Source: Paramacrobiotus metropolitanus (Eukaryota > Tardigrada > Eutardigrada > Parachela > Macrobiotidae). From it: a DNA stretch of 64,000 nt. Numbering within the stretch: position 1 is the stretch's first letter; each line of letters begins with the position of its first letter. The position numbers and the translations under genes were made by a program. The DNA lies in the NCBI RefSeq assembly GCF_019649055.1, contig NW_026570247.1, positions 248,001 to 312,000 of the forward strand, in the 5' to 3' direction. This document shows, piece after piece, positions 22,230-32,888 of the stretch. The notes under the pieces are model-generated. The model had not been told where the DNA came from. It saw only the letters and a list, made by a program, of their open reading frames with translations, and made no database searches.

Positions 22230-22395
22230 TCATCGAAAACCATACAATTTCGTCAATCGCTTTGGCGAGGAAAGTTTTAAGTTTATGCATTAATAATGCA
22301 TAAATAACGCATAACCAGTAATATACATTATTAATGCATAAAACGAAGCTTTCCTTGCCAAAGGTTTAACGAAATTGTTATGCATTGATACTCAT
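22230..22395. repeat. Fold-back MITE, arms about 65 bp
   Basis: The left arm (CATACAATTTCGT, then CTTTGGCGAGGAAAG, then TTATGCATTAATAATG) is mirrored by the right arm as its reverse complement with a few mismatches, ending AACGAAATTGTTATG. The centre is a short stretch near 22300-22326. The whole can form one long hairpin. No frame lies inside, so it is a classic miniature inverted-repeat element. Confidence 0.75.
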
Positions 22396-22750
22396 ACACA
22401 ACGGAACCATGCCGCTCATTTGTTGATTTACGCAGTTATTATAATACAACTTCGCGTTTATTGAGCACGGGCCAAAAACTTTATTTATGCAACAGTTCTA
22501 CCTGTTCGGACAGGTTGGTAATGGAATTCAAAATTCTTTTGTTCTTGGTAAAAAACGACACAAAATTATTCTTGAACTATTTGTACTTCGCTTTGCCCAT
22601 TATTTCAATCACTTCCCTTGTACGGACCAATATATCAATCACCCGAAACTTAACTTTTGACGTGCAGGCCTTTTTAAAAAAATAATTTTTTAGATTCTCA
22701 TAAACAGATATTACAATTCCTAAGAACATTTATTAAAAAAAAACAGAACG

Positions 22751-23260
22751 TCAGAAACAGTTAAAAATTCGAACATAAATTTCGGTAGCCATCACAAGAC
22801 TACCGGCCGGTAGCCATCCTTCCATGTGCAGTTCACTCAGGAGCGTAACCCAGCCCTCACAGTTTTCTGCCGTCCATTCGCGGGCCTTCTTCCTATGCAC
22901 TCCGTGTGAAACGCGGTAGCGAAGCGTGGGATGTCTCTTAAGAAAGCACTTTAACCAGTTCCTGCTAAACGTTGGCTTCAGTCCTTTTTGCTCCGCGTTC
23001 TTTATCACCAACCTTCGTAAAAACGTCTTGTTCATGGGGACTCCAACATCTGCACACTTCAGTAAAAATTCCGCCAGATACGTTTCTTCTGCATCGTTAA
23101 ACTTCCTTTTCCAAGATCCCACAGCTTCGCGTTGCGTCCCACGCACCTTATCACGCAGTGTAGAGAAGGGAATTTTATGCAACTTCGATGCAGCACGCAG
23201 AGAAAAGACTCCATCCTGAACTTGTTTGACAGCGAGATTAATACGGCCTTGCTTGTCCAT
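22751..23260 (-). CDS. Pogo/Tigger-type transposase N-terminus (psq and CENP-B-like helix-turn-helix domains)
   Basis: The ATG at 23260 opens a 169-codon frame. Residues 5-45 form a Pipsqueak-type helix-turn-helix (Ala-Val-x-x-Val-x-Asp-Gly, then Ser-Leu-Arg-Ala-Ala-Ser, Ile-Pro-x-Ser-Thr-Leu-Arg-Asp). Residues 55-130 match the CENP-B-type DNA-binding domain, with Glu-Glu-x-Tyr-Leu, Gly-Val-Pro-Met and Trp-Leu-Lys-x-Phe-Leu-Lys-Arg-His-Pro. Pogo transposases continue with a DDE nuclease domain, which is absent here; the frame ends at 22751 and no catalytic block follows downstream. It is either a truncated transposon or a stand-alone DNA-binding protein, and the intact frame leaves domestication possible. 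Confidence 0.7.
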   Translation of the reverse strand: MDKQGRINLAVKQVQDGVFSLRAASKLHKIPFSTLRDKVRGTQREAVGSWKRKFNDAEETYLAEFLLKCADVGVPMNKTFLRRLVIKNAEQKGLKPTFSRNWLKCFLKRHPTLRYRVSHGVHRKKAREWTAENCEGWVTLLSELHMEGWLPAGSLVMATEIYVRIFNCF

Positions 23261-23299
23261 AAATCGAAATTAATATGTAGTACAACAAAGCAGATAATA

Positions 23300-24340
23300 T
23301 AAAAAACTTGCACGCAGAGAAGGAGTAAAATACTAAATTATGCATGAAAGCTCGGCGGTTTTTGATAATTATTAATAAAATTCGTTATGCGGATTTCAAC
23401 ACAATATTGCACATCGTGCGACTCAGTCAGTGCGAAGACTGCATTACAGTCAGCTGTAAATGTTCATGTAGCCGCCCGCCTCAAAAGGCTGTCAGTTCGG
23501 TAAAGTGATTAATATATTGATCCCTAAAGCGGTACTGATTAAAATAATGGGCAAAGCGAAGTATTCATTATTCGTTTCCACTGTTTTCGCTGACTGCCAA
23601 ACAGCCGAAAAAACGCTACTTCGGTTTTAAGGCAGTGCACACACAGCGAGAGCTCGGATTTGGATTTATCATTTATGTAAACAGTAGTAAACTTACTGGT
23701 TTATTAGAGTCAATTAAGCAGGCTTTCCAGGGACCAGAATCGCCAGTTTAATGGATATTTTTTGGCACAAGGACGGGAAAGGCAACAATAGCCCAATGAA
23801 CTCCTCGTGCTTCTTAACTTGTCCGTCTCATACGCGTTTCCAAAATCAGCAAAATTAAATAATAAGAAACGGATTTCCCTTCCAAACACTTAAACGCAGA
23901 GCAGCACTGTAATAACAGTTTCGAAATAATTTAGAAGCGCTCTTCTGTGGTTAAAAAGGAAAGCTATTACGGGGAGAACAAAACCGAAGGGTAAACGTAA
24001 TGAGAATGAGAGAAAGAAGGGCTGGCGGCAACTTCGTGCTGTCCAGACATATGTGATGTGATGCGCAGACTGGACTCGTATCCAACGCGAGCGTAGAAGC
24101 GCTGAGTCGTACTGCGATAGAGGAACGAGAGAGCAAGTATGCTCAGTGAGTGCGCACGCAGTAGAGCCGCTTGGGCGGAGAGTGCAGTGCAGCAGCACAC
24201 GTTCGTACAAGAGAGGGCGAATCAGCATGTGTGCGTTGGTACGCATACGCAAAGTGGCGTATCTACCACGCAGGCTGTCCTATCTCTCACATGCCTCTGG
24301 GCGGGAATCCGAGCTCATGCGAGGATGCTCCAACTCAGTA
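23300..24340. other. No gene seen
   Basis: Several overlapping short frames on both strands, none with a motif or supporting splice sites. AT-rich to about 23900 and then more balanced towards the next block. Confidence 0.4.
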
Positions 24341-27300
24341 CCGCACCAGTATCGCACCTCTCCGGGTAGACCCAAAGTGGGGTCGCCGGTAAGCATGGCA
24401 TGCACTTACATCCGACTCGCATCCATCTGTTCTGGAGGGAGAGCTTTCGCTGTTGCGAATACCGAAGCATCCTTTCTGAAGGAGGCTGGACCGAGGTCGG
24501 TTGACCAAGGTCGGCCTACCGGTGTGTCGGCCGGTGGCGTGGGAATCCGGCTAAGTTCCGAATTCCAAAGTGATGGTCGGAGAGAACCATACCTGTGTTA
24601 TGCGACTTACGTGGTCGCCAGGTACAGTGACTCCGATAAAGGTGGTCGGTTTCAACCGTTCAATCTGCTACCACGAGCCTGGTTATGACTGTATCCAAGG
24701 CGAACTGGCTCGAAGGTCCGGTGGGAATCTTCGTGCTCCTTCCTTTCCATGATGATTCACTGTTGTTATCCGACTTGCTGTCGGTTAGGATGGATGTCCG
24801 ACCTGAGGTCGGACATAACGCACCTCTATGGTCGACCTAGGTAACCTGTGTTGTTTAGGCCTAAGTGGGGCCAAACAAGTCCCTTTTAGTCGAATTCGTC
24901 CATTTCGAGGTCGTTTCCGGTTCCAATCGTCCATTTCATTATCCTTCATCGACCTCTTATCGGTGACTTATGATGTCCGACCCGAGGTCGGTGATTCTAA
25001 GATTCCGTAATCGACCGAAGTGTTGCGGTATTGCAGGCTCAAGTGGAGCCATACAATTCCCGTCCGGTCGAACCATTCTTGTCAACCGACCTGTTGTCGG
25101 TGACTTGACTGTATCCAACCTGATGTCGGGTGTAATGCTACCCAACCCGAGGTCGGTGATTCTTCCTCCCGGCTGGATCCGTCCATTGGAAGGTCGTTTC
25201 AAGCCTCTGGGCATTAATCCGATCTCTGTAAAGTTGTCGGAAACAGTAGTCCGGTGCGTATCTCTCACATGCGTCCGTCTTGGTTAACTAATGTTATCAT
25301 AACCGACTTTTGTGGTCGGTTAAGGTAACCAGACGTGGTTGACGATCTGCAAGGGTTAAGTCTTTGGGTGGGAATCCGCTTGTTCGCTCCCGTCTGAGGT
25401 CGGCTGCGCTTGTCGGGTCGGCTCTGGTGGCAGATCTGGTTACGATCTGGTCCGTCGGCCCGTCAGCTGAGGTTAGCTGATCTGCACGGTTGGCAGCGAA
25501 GTAGGAGAGCAATCGTGGTTACTGCCACGGTCTGCGGTGGTAAAAATTCCTGGTCAGCTACTTCGGGAATGGTCAACTTCCGTTGTCGACTGAGGTGGTG
25601 ATCCTGGCTGCCGATCCCATAATCCTTTTGCCCCATGTCGTACCAGGTCTGTTCTGACTTCTGTGGTCGATTCCGAACCATGTGACATATTCCACCACGT
25701 GACGTATGCTATGGTGAGATGATCTGCGCTGTTGGCAGCTTAGCCGAGGAGGATGCCGCTGTTTGCGATGATGAAAGTTACTGGTCGGCTACCCGGTTCC
25801 AAAGTCGGTTACGGATGCCAGGTAAACACTGTGTGGAATAGGCGCAGTTCCGTATTCCGCACAATGTTAGCGGAATCCTCTCGGTCTGTTCTCCGGAGTC
25901 GGTTGGCCGGAGCAGTTTCTTCGGTAGCAGGACGTGGTCCACGACTTGCGTTGTAGCTTTGGTTGGCTCCAATTGTAGCAGATGTGGTTGTCGATCTGCT
26001 CATGCGATGCTGGGGAACTGAGGTCAGTTTGCCCAGTTCTATCCAGGGGATTCCTCGGGGGACGTACCGGTACGGTGAAAGAACCGAAATACCCAGATCT
26101 GACCACGCGTTTCCGGGTAAGACCGAAAAATCCGGCTAACTTATGTTGTTAGCACTACGGCATCTCAAGGTGTTCAGGAAAAAATTCGTCCGTTCACCTG
26201 GGTAAGGCATAACGACCTCAATTCCCTGTCGTCGGGCACGATCGCAACGAGGATCGTCCTGATTTGGCACTTGCAGTGTCGGCATTTGCGCCATTTGGTT
26301 AACCACATCAACATCCATCTGCTCCGGTTGGGCCGCCGGTTCCGCAGCGTTGGTTCCGATTCCTGTTGTTCAGGTAGGATGAAGTTTCGCTTGGATTGGC
26401 TGGTTCAGCCCACGATCAATCCGAAACTCGTTTCTTCCGGACCGGATCGTTTACCGGTTGAAGGTCTCGTTGCCTCCTTATTGATTTGACCGGTAAGAGT
26501 TCGTTATTCCTCGATTCTGTGTCGAGCGTCGTGTCCGAGCCTATGTCGAAGGTCATGACCAGCCAATGGTTTGGCAGGTCGCTGCTGTTGAGTCGCCGGA
26601 GGGGCAACTGGTTGTGCCGGAGGTCCAGGTTGGAGAATCTGCTGGGGAACAGACGGCTGGGTTTGTGTGACCACTGGAACGACCTTCTGTGAAATCGTTG
26701 CAGGCTGTTCCTCTGTTGCAGGGAAAAGAGTAACCATTCTCATGGTCCCATCGTCCGCCCGCATCATCATTTGAACTGATGCTGTTTGCAACGGTCGGTT
26801 AACTTCTCCGACTATGACTTCTCGCACGTCGGAACCACCTGGTAAGAGTCAGAGCGGCCTTGCGTAGGCTGTTGTAACCGAACAGTGATTTCTGGTTCAT
26901 GTTTCGACGGAGGCAGGTGAACTTTAATTTAATTTCGGTGAAGTTTCGATCGCTCCTCATTCTGACGTCTCAGGTGATGTTGCTGGCGGTATTCCAAAAG
27001 TCGATTGGTCAATACCGATGGTGCAGTGTTAGTCCATCCTGGGTCGGAAGCGCGGTCGCGTTGGATTTCCGCCAGGTGATTTTGTTCATAGGTTCCTAAT
27101 TGCTTAGTCAGGCGTTCGCTGTGAACCGAGCGTCGATATGCGCTTATTTTTCCAGTAAAGTCGTTTATGTAAAGTGCCGCTGCTGGAGCTGCGTCTCGAC
27201 GTCCGACCACTGGGGTATGTTCACCCGAAAAGGTCGTTATACAATCCGCGCATGGGAGTCTGTTGCCCTGCGGAGTTCAGTTTTTCTGCACTGTTGGCAA

Positions 27301-27610
27301 TCCCTGGTATACGCTTCCTTTCGCGGCTGTTAAAAAAAAAGTTAAACGACCCGTTTCTCGGATTTGTTTTATTCCGTTATTCCTATACGTTTACACTCTA
27401 TAATTACTACGGTCGGGCCAGTTCGGTTCTTTAGCTGGTCCAAGGCACTTATGTGGTGCCTGTTGAGGTAGATGAGGACATTCTGTTGTGTCCATGGAAG
27501 AGGTCGGTGGTACTTATGCGGTACCTATGGAGGAAATAGGTTCTGCAACTTCTCCGATGCATTAAGCGTCTCCTCATTCCCGGGTGTTCGTGACCGTCGA
27601 TTCCACTTGG

Positions 27611-27982
27611 TTAACCTGGAGAGAGTGGGTCGGCTCCCTTTGTTGCCCCGAGGTCGGTGCATGCTTCGGTAAGTGTCCGTATCGATGTGTTTGACGGATT
27701 AAAGGTCTCGAATCGTTCGCCTTCGCGAATCTTGTTGATGGCGAATCGTTTCTGGAAAAATCCCCTATTCAGGAAAAAGTCGAGGTCGTCACCGATTTGG
27801 TATACTTTTCCTTTCCATGACTTGGGGTCCCATTTGGGCATGTGCTTCGGATGGGTCAGCTGCGGTTGTTTGGCTGTCCATCTAAACTCGAACCGAGCCA
27901 TGAATTGGTGTTGAATTTCTCCACGGGTCAGTCCTTTTGGATGCCACGTTATTAACGTACACGATTCAATGGCATGACCCAA
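27611..27982 (-). CDS. Broken ORF, basic/aromatic piece, unknown product
   Basis: An open frame of 123 codons without a convincing start, rich in Trp, Phe, Lys and His (Trp-Asp-Pro-Lys-Ser-Trp-Lys-Gly-Lys, Phe-Phe-Leu-Asn-Arg-Gly-Phe-Phe). It is collinear with the other left-arm pieces, so probably part of the same former protein. No family recognised. Confidence 0.3.
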   Translation of the reverse strand: MGHAIESCTLITWHPKGLTRGEIQHQFMARFEFRWTAKQPQLTHPKHMPKWDPKSWKGKVYQIGDDLDFFLNRGFFQKRFAINKIREGERFETFNPSNTSIRTLTEACTDLGATKGADPLSPG

Positions 27983-28090
27983 CTTTCGTAGGTTGTAGGG
28001 GCCGGATCTCGTTTCTCCGGTGGAAATTCGTAATACATCCGCTTGGTGCTGGTGTAAGTCCGTATAATTATACTCTCGTTGTATCCAAGG

Positions 28091-28330
28091 TTACAGTACC
28101 GTGCAACGTTGCTCTGGCTGAGTTATGTCCATCTTCCGCGGATATTCGCCTATCTTCCAATGTTTGAGAAGCTTAAATGCGATCTTCGGTGTGGCGAAAT
28201 TCGGTCCACAAGTCGCAAGTGCCTTGAGGGCGGCGTATGTATACATCAAGCTTGGGTCGTATTCCGATACGTGGGGAGGTGGGTTCTGAGCCCGCATGAT
28301 GGCTACCGTCGGGTATTTGACGTGTACCAT
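28091..28330 (-). CDS. Broken ORF, globular piece, unknown product
   Basis: The frame has an ATG at 28330, but the same frame is open further upstream and reads Leu-Thr-Glu-Trp-Asn-Glu-Tyr-Thr, so the ATG is probably internal. The sequence is balanced and globular in look (Tyr-Asp-Pro-Ser-Leu-Met-Tyr-Thr-Tyr-Ala-Ala-Leu-Lys-Ala-Leu). It is the most protein-like stretch of the left arm. I do not recognise it. Confidence 0.3.
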   Translation of the reverse strand: MVHVKYPTVAIMRAQNPPPHVSEYDPSLMYTYAALKALATCGPNFATPKIAFKLLKHWKIGEYPRKMDITQPEQRCTVL

Positions 28331-28416
28331 CGGTAATCTCGGAATCTCATTCGGTAAGAGTTCCTGGGTGTACTCGTTCCATTCCGTAAGGAGTTGATTC
28401 GGGTCGGGATCACGTG

Positions 28417-28734
28417 TTATCCGTACTTGTTGACGGCACTATTGAGGGATGTAGACATCACCATTATCCTCTTCCATCGGTTCGTCAGCATCGTTGCTGT
28501 CCGTCTGTGGTCATTCTGACTATCAGATATCTCCGGTTCACCCTGCTGTTGTGGTGCCGAAGACGGTGGAGGTTGGCTACCGTCATCGTCATCATCCTCC
28601 GACCCCTCTCCTGGTGTCTGATAGTCCTCATCATCGTCATCTTCGTCTTCATCATCCACGTCCTCCTCCTCGGAGGGCGTTTTTTCTTTGTTCGGTGCCC
28701 GAGGTTCGGTTAGTCGGTAGTCGTTTCTGTGCAT
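28417..28734 (-). CDS. Acidic low-complexity ORF at the head of the left arm
   Basis: It starts at ATG 28734 and gives 105 codons. Residues 20-50 are almost all Asp/Glu, followed by a Pro/Gln-rich linker and a basic end. Together with the pieces further left it looks like the N-terminus of a larger protein. It begins head-to-head with the plus-strand ORF train whose coding-like sequence starts just right of 28740. The function is unknown, and an acidic stretch alone says little. Confidence 0.35.
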   Translation of the reverse strand: MHRNDYRLTEPRAPNKEKTPSEEEDVDDEDEDDDDEDYQTPGEGSEDDDDDGSQPPPSSAPQQQGEPEISDSQNDHRRTATMLTNRWKRIMVMSTSLNSAVNKYG

Positions 28735-28920
28735 TTAAACCAGGTCGGAGGTCAGCCCCCACTTGGGACTGTACCGGCAACGACCACGCAAGTCGCAATG
28801 CCGTGACCTCCGCCGCTACAGCCAGCTCGAGTTCCTTTACCGACCGCCAGCCACCAAGAATCAGCGACGTCGGCGGAACTATACCGACTCAACGACATAG
28901 CCCGTACCAAAGTCAGCAAC

Positions 28921-29631
28921 ATGACACATGAACTGTCGGAGCTCTTACCAACGACTCCGCAGTACCAGCAACGGAGGCTGGCGCACTTGGATCATATCGC
29001 GGGCCTGCACAATTTTATGAATGACAATATCCAGATACTCAGCAAAAGGAAGAAGCAGACGGCCCAACCGATGACCGTCCCTTCAGCCCAACCGCCAACG
29101 GGAAACACATTAACAACGACCACACAAGTCGTAAGGTCAGTGCTAATGGCACTTGGACCGGTTTCACCGGCCTCGTCAACCACACTAACTGGTAGTCGGA
29201 CACCGTATCCGGAGGTCGTGGAACGCAGAAGGCGAAGACAAGCTGAGTTAAAGCAAGCCAAACTGGACGAACTTAGACAGTGGCGGGACGACGCATGGAA
29301 TCAGACGGTTGAATTGAGACAGAGACTACATAAGCTGTTTTTCGAACAACCGGACAACCGTACGGAATGGAACGCTGTCATGGATGAGCTGATGGGTTGG
29401 GACAACTACATGAGGGACATGGACGACCAGTTCCAGGCAGAAGAAACCCTGCCTACCCACCCTGCAGTCGTCCCGCTGACTCAGCCTATACAACCGGCTC
29501 AGCAGAACCTGAATTTACCAGTAACGGTCCCAAGTCTGCAACCAGTCAACGGATCCGACCCCGCAGGAGTTACAATATCTCCAGCGGGTGGCCGAAATCA
29601 TGATAGCTCGAATCGACGCGATCGAACTTGA
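28921..29631 (+). CDS. Coiled-coil, Gln/Arg-rich ORF, unknown product
   Basis: The ATG at 28921 starts a 236-codon frame. The N-terminal 50 residues are helical in look. Residues 100-175 are a charged probable coiled coil (Arg-Arg-Arg-Arg-Arg-Gln-Ala-Glu-Leu-Lys, then regular Leu/Trp spacing). The C-terminus is Pro/Gln-rich. The helix-rich reading continues in another frame after 29588, so the stop at 29631 is probably the product of a shift. Gag-like proteins can look like this, but no diagnostic motif is present. Confidence 0.35.
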   Translation: MTHELSELLPTTPQYQQRRLAHLDHIAGLHNFMNDNIQILSKRKKQTAQPMTVPSAQPPTGNTLTTTTQVVRSVLMALGPVSPASSTTLTGSRTPYPEVVERRRRRQAELKQAKLDELRQWRDDAWNQTVELRQRLHKLFFEQPDNRTEWNAVMDELMGWDNYMRDMDDQFQAEETLPTHPAVVPLTQPIQPAQQNLNLPVTVPSLQPVNGSDPAGVTISPAGGRNHDSSNRRDRT

Positions 29632-32138
29632 CCGAAGACTCGAACATGACGAGGCGATTCGACTCGACAGAGACCGATGGACCATTAAAACGGCCAATGT
29701 CCAGATGAAAAAGGCGGAACCGGAAGGCCTACCGACAGAGCAAATGCCACTCCGGATATTCCGACGGCAGATGGCCGATCTTAAACGTCAAATATCCAGA
29801 ACTAAGCCAGAACTTTGAAGCGGCAGAAGGGTTGTCCGGACGAATACGGAAACTCGACCCAGTCCTGGTCGCCTCCGCTCTTGCCGACGGAAGACGGCTT
29901 TGGAACATATGGACCATGGCTAACGTGACGGACATGGGTGACACGTTAGTTAATGGATAAAGGCTCACAGATCTTGGTAGAGCTCTCCACTCGGGAGAAC
30001 GCCTTAGTGCACGTGGGCGAGCTGTTACGAATGACGAAGCCCAACGGCTCACTAAAATCGTAGAGCGGATCCAACAGATGGTCCGAGATGAACCCGCGAT
30101 GTCGGAACAACAAGTCCCCCAACCAAAGACCACAGAATATTGCGCAATGGCGCTTCAAACCGAGGAAACCAAGCGAATCGACGAAGCTTGGAGAACCATC
30201 CTCGAGGGTAAAGAGACGCTTCGGTCGGGCTTATATACATTCAACGCCTACGGATTCGAACGTGATCAACGCGGCTCGTAAGAAGATCGACACCTGGGCT
30301 GCTCACTTAAAGCAGCCCCCGGAACTGTTTGATAAAGACGAGCCTAATGACATCGACAACTTAGGTCGGTTATTGACCGGATCACGCACATCCTCGACTC
30401 AAACCGTCACGTACACGGATCGCCAGGCCACCACCACCACGCAGGTCAACACCGACTACCACAGCGGTGATGACGTTGATACGGACGACACCGATATCAA
30501 ACAGGCTGGGGCATACTGATACTATCAACCAGGCCATAGAGATGCAACGGTTTAGCCGAGGCCGGCCAAGACGGTTGGAAAATTTGGTCAGCCCCTCTAG
30601 CCGGCTGAGACTTCCAGCCGCGTTAAGTTAGCTGGCTAAATCCTTCTGCCGGCCGTCAGCTGAAAGGTCAGCCGTTTAGCCGGCCGTTGCCATCTATACC
30701 ATGCCGGTTAAGATTTGGCCGAAATCTACAACTACCAGCTAGGTCGACCGATGTCACCAACGAAAGTGACCGACCTCGAACGAACTGATCGGGATCGAGC
30801 TGGGTTTCGCTGAAACACTTTGCGAATGGGAACTCCCACCACACGGCCTGAACCGAGTACGGTTGGAGGAAGCTCTTCGGTCGATAATTGACCATGTCAA
30901 AAAATACCAGCCGGTACCTACACAGGCACCAGCTGGAGAGGCAACGCCACATAAAACCGGAACCATCTCCAATCCCATCACCGGGACCTGACGCAGGGCT
31001 TGAATTCGCCGAAGACGCCAGAGACCAACAAGAGGTCAACCTGGACGAGATCAAAAATCAATATCAAGAAGCAGTTGATGTGCAGGAGAACCCAGCCAAA
31101 CAGCTTCGCGACCTCAACCCTGCTGAAAAATCCGAAGAACGTCCAAGAGCACCATTGGAACATTGAAAGACCAGCTCAGGATCTACCAGATACGCGCCTC
31201 TGACCTCCGCAACAAAATCGACAAATTACGTCGACATGGCCTCCCGGAGATTATAGCGAAACAGCAACCGACCTCCACGAAAGAGGTGGTTCAGTCGAAA
31301 CCACCAGTAGCTGGACCAGTCCAACCAAACATGGTCACGCTGCAGAGAGCCTTAACCTGTGCGGAGGAGATTGCTGTCAACCTGACGATACGGCTTGCCG
31401 GCATGGACGACAATGATCCAGCCATTCGGAAGGTCACCGAAGATCAATTGAAATCTTCGCAACAGCGCGGCCGCGCCATACGAGTGGAAATCGATTCCTT
31501 CCAGAGCCAAAAAGCTGCACCAACCTTGACGTCGCAACAACCGATGAACACGAGTCAGCCGACCTCAACGGTAGGACCGACCCAGCCAAAGCCAATGGAC
31601 ATTAGCGAACGACATATGTCCCGGATAACTTAAGCTCGGATAATGGCTGTTATACTTGATCCACGAACGATGCCAACAAGTGCACCGATCCACTTGGTTA
31701 CCCTAGTAAACAGGTGACGGAACTCATCTCAGCAATGAGAGCCCGTCGAACCTTTTGCGAATCTAACAGCCAACTGGCGTACGACTTGGACCGTGATATT
31801 TTGGCCTTGGGAAACAGTGAAGTTCCTCCGCCGATTAGACCATCCAGACGCCCCGAAGACGCCCAGTATTGGACGACACATAATCGTTACCTCGTCAAGG
31901 TTAGAGACATGGGTCAGAGATTACATCGAGGAGCGGGACCGTAATCAACAAATCGGGAATACAAGCCAGTGTAGTACAACGGACCTCGGCTACTGACCGT
32001 CGATCTCGGATTACACAAATCCAGTCGACACGCAACCAGTTTGATCCCCTGATCCGACCTCCACATCCGTCGACATCGGCTTACCAGGACCCTTTCGCAG
32101 TCCCACAGTCTATACCGGGTGACGAAATCTAGCAGACC

Positions 32139-32888
32139 TTGCAGACTGCGGATCGATTAATTGGTGAAATCTACCAATTACGGGATTCAACCGACCCAAA
32201 GACACCGCAGTACTGCCAAACTGACATTAACCTGGGCCGCTTGGAGAAAAATGCCAAGGAGGTCCGGTTCAACCTAACAGAGAGACTTAAGAAGGGAACC
32301 TTGTCCACTGACGAGCAACAAGCACTCGGTCAGCGGACGTACGCCCTCACTCAGGACAGGGATAAGGCTTTACGCCGACTGATGTTTCTGAGGTGCGGAA
32401 GACAAGCGTTACGACAGCTTCCTTTAGATGCGGCTATCATAAAGCTAGTCCAACTTCTCCGACATTCTCGCATCAACCCGGCCGCTTACACTCTGGAAAT
32501 CGCTCCTCAACAAGGACAGCCAGTCACTGACAAGATTTCGATGATTATGTCGGACGGCAGTGACGAGTCGAACCATGACTATAAAAAAGGCTCCCAGATC
32601 GAAGACGATCCGACCTACGATGACGATTCAACATGGCAGACCACCCTGCTAATAGACGCACGAACTAGCTCTAGGTCATCATATGGATCAAGACCGGCGG
32701 AAACAACGCCGAGACGGAGTAGATCACCTGTCAAACAGATTTCACCGAACCGGGCAACATCTCAACCGGCAACGATGCCGAGTCGACCTGCTAAGGAACA
32801 CCCACGTAGGTTTACGCCCCGGAATACTCCGACTAACCCGAAACAGACTCCGGAGGAGATGAACACGACGTCTCCGACGGAAGCTTGA
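32139..32888 (+). CDS. Coiled-coil then Ser/Arg/Pro-rich ORF, unknown product
   Basis: A 249-codon open frame without a convincing start codon. Residues 1-115 look helical (Asp-Arg-Leu-Ile-Gly-Glu-Ile-Tyr, Leu-Gly-Arg-Leu-Glu-Lys-Asn, Ala-Leu-Arg-Arg-Leu). The rest is disordered, acidic and then Arg/Ser/Pro-rich. The opening Thr-Pro-Gln-Tyr block resembles the one near 28950, so the right arm may have arisen by tandem duplication. Function unknown. Confidence 0.3.
   Translation: MQTADRLIGEIYQLRDSTDPKTPQYCQTDINLGRLEKNAKEVRFNLTERLKKGTLSTDEQQALGQRTYALTQDRDKALRRLMFLRCGRQALRQLPLDAAIIKLVQLLRHSRINPAAYTLEIAPQQGQPVTDKISMIMSDGSDESNHDYKKGSQIEDDPTYDDDSTWQTTLLIDARTSSRSSYGSRPAETTPRRSRSPVKQISPNRATSQPATMPSRPAKEHPRRFTPRNTPTNPKQTPEEMNTTSPTEA

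Larger units (their letters stand above)
24350..28734 (-). pseudogene. Left arm of a CCGACC-rich block: train of broken minus-strand ORFs
   Basis: From 28734 leftwards the minus strand shows a succession of coding-like frames broken by stops and shifts: an acidic N-terminus (28417-28734), a globular piece (28091-28330), a basic/aromatic piece (27611-27982), and Pro/Gln-rich pieces (26929-27210, 26504-26827, 26136-26318). Further left (about 24360-25700) it dissolves into degenerate copies of a roughly 170-190 bp unit with repeated AGGTCGGTGA and TGTCGG words. The composition differs sharply from neighbouring AT-rich DNA. I recognise no family. A degenerate element or a fast-evolving repetitive gene are both possible. 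Confidence 0.4.

Noticed and set aside
24139-24700. Plus-strand frames of 60-180 codons at the left edge of the CCGACC-rich block
   Set aside because: They run opposite to the coding-like minus-strand pieces and read through the degenerate tandem units; most likely shadows.
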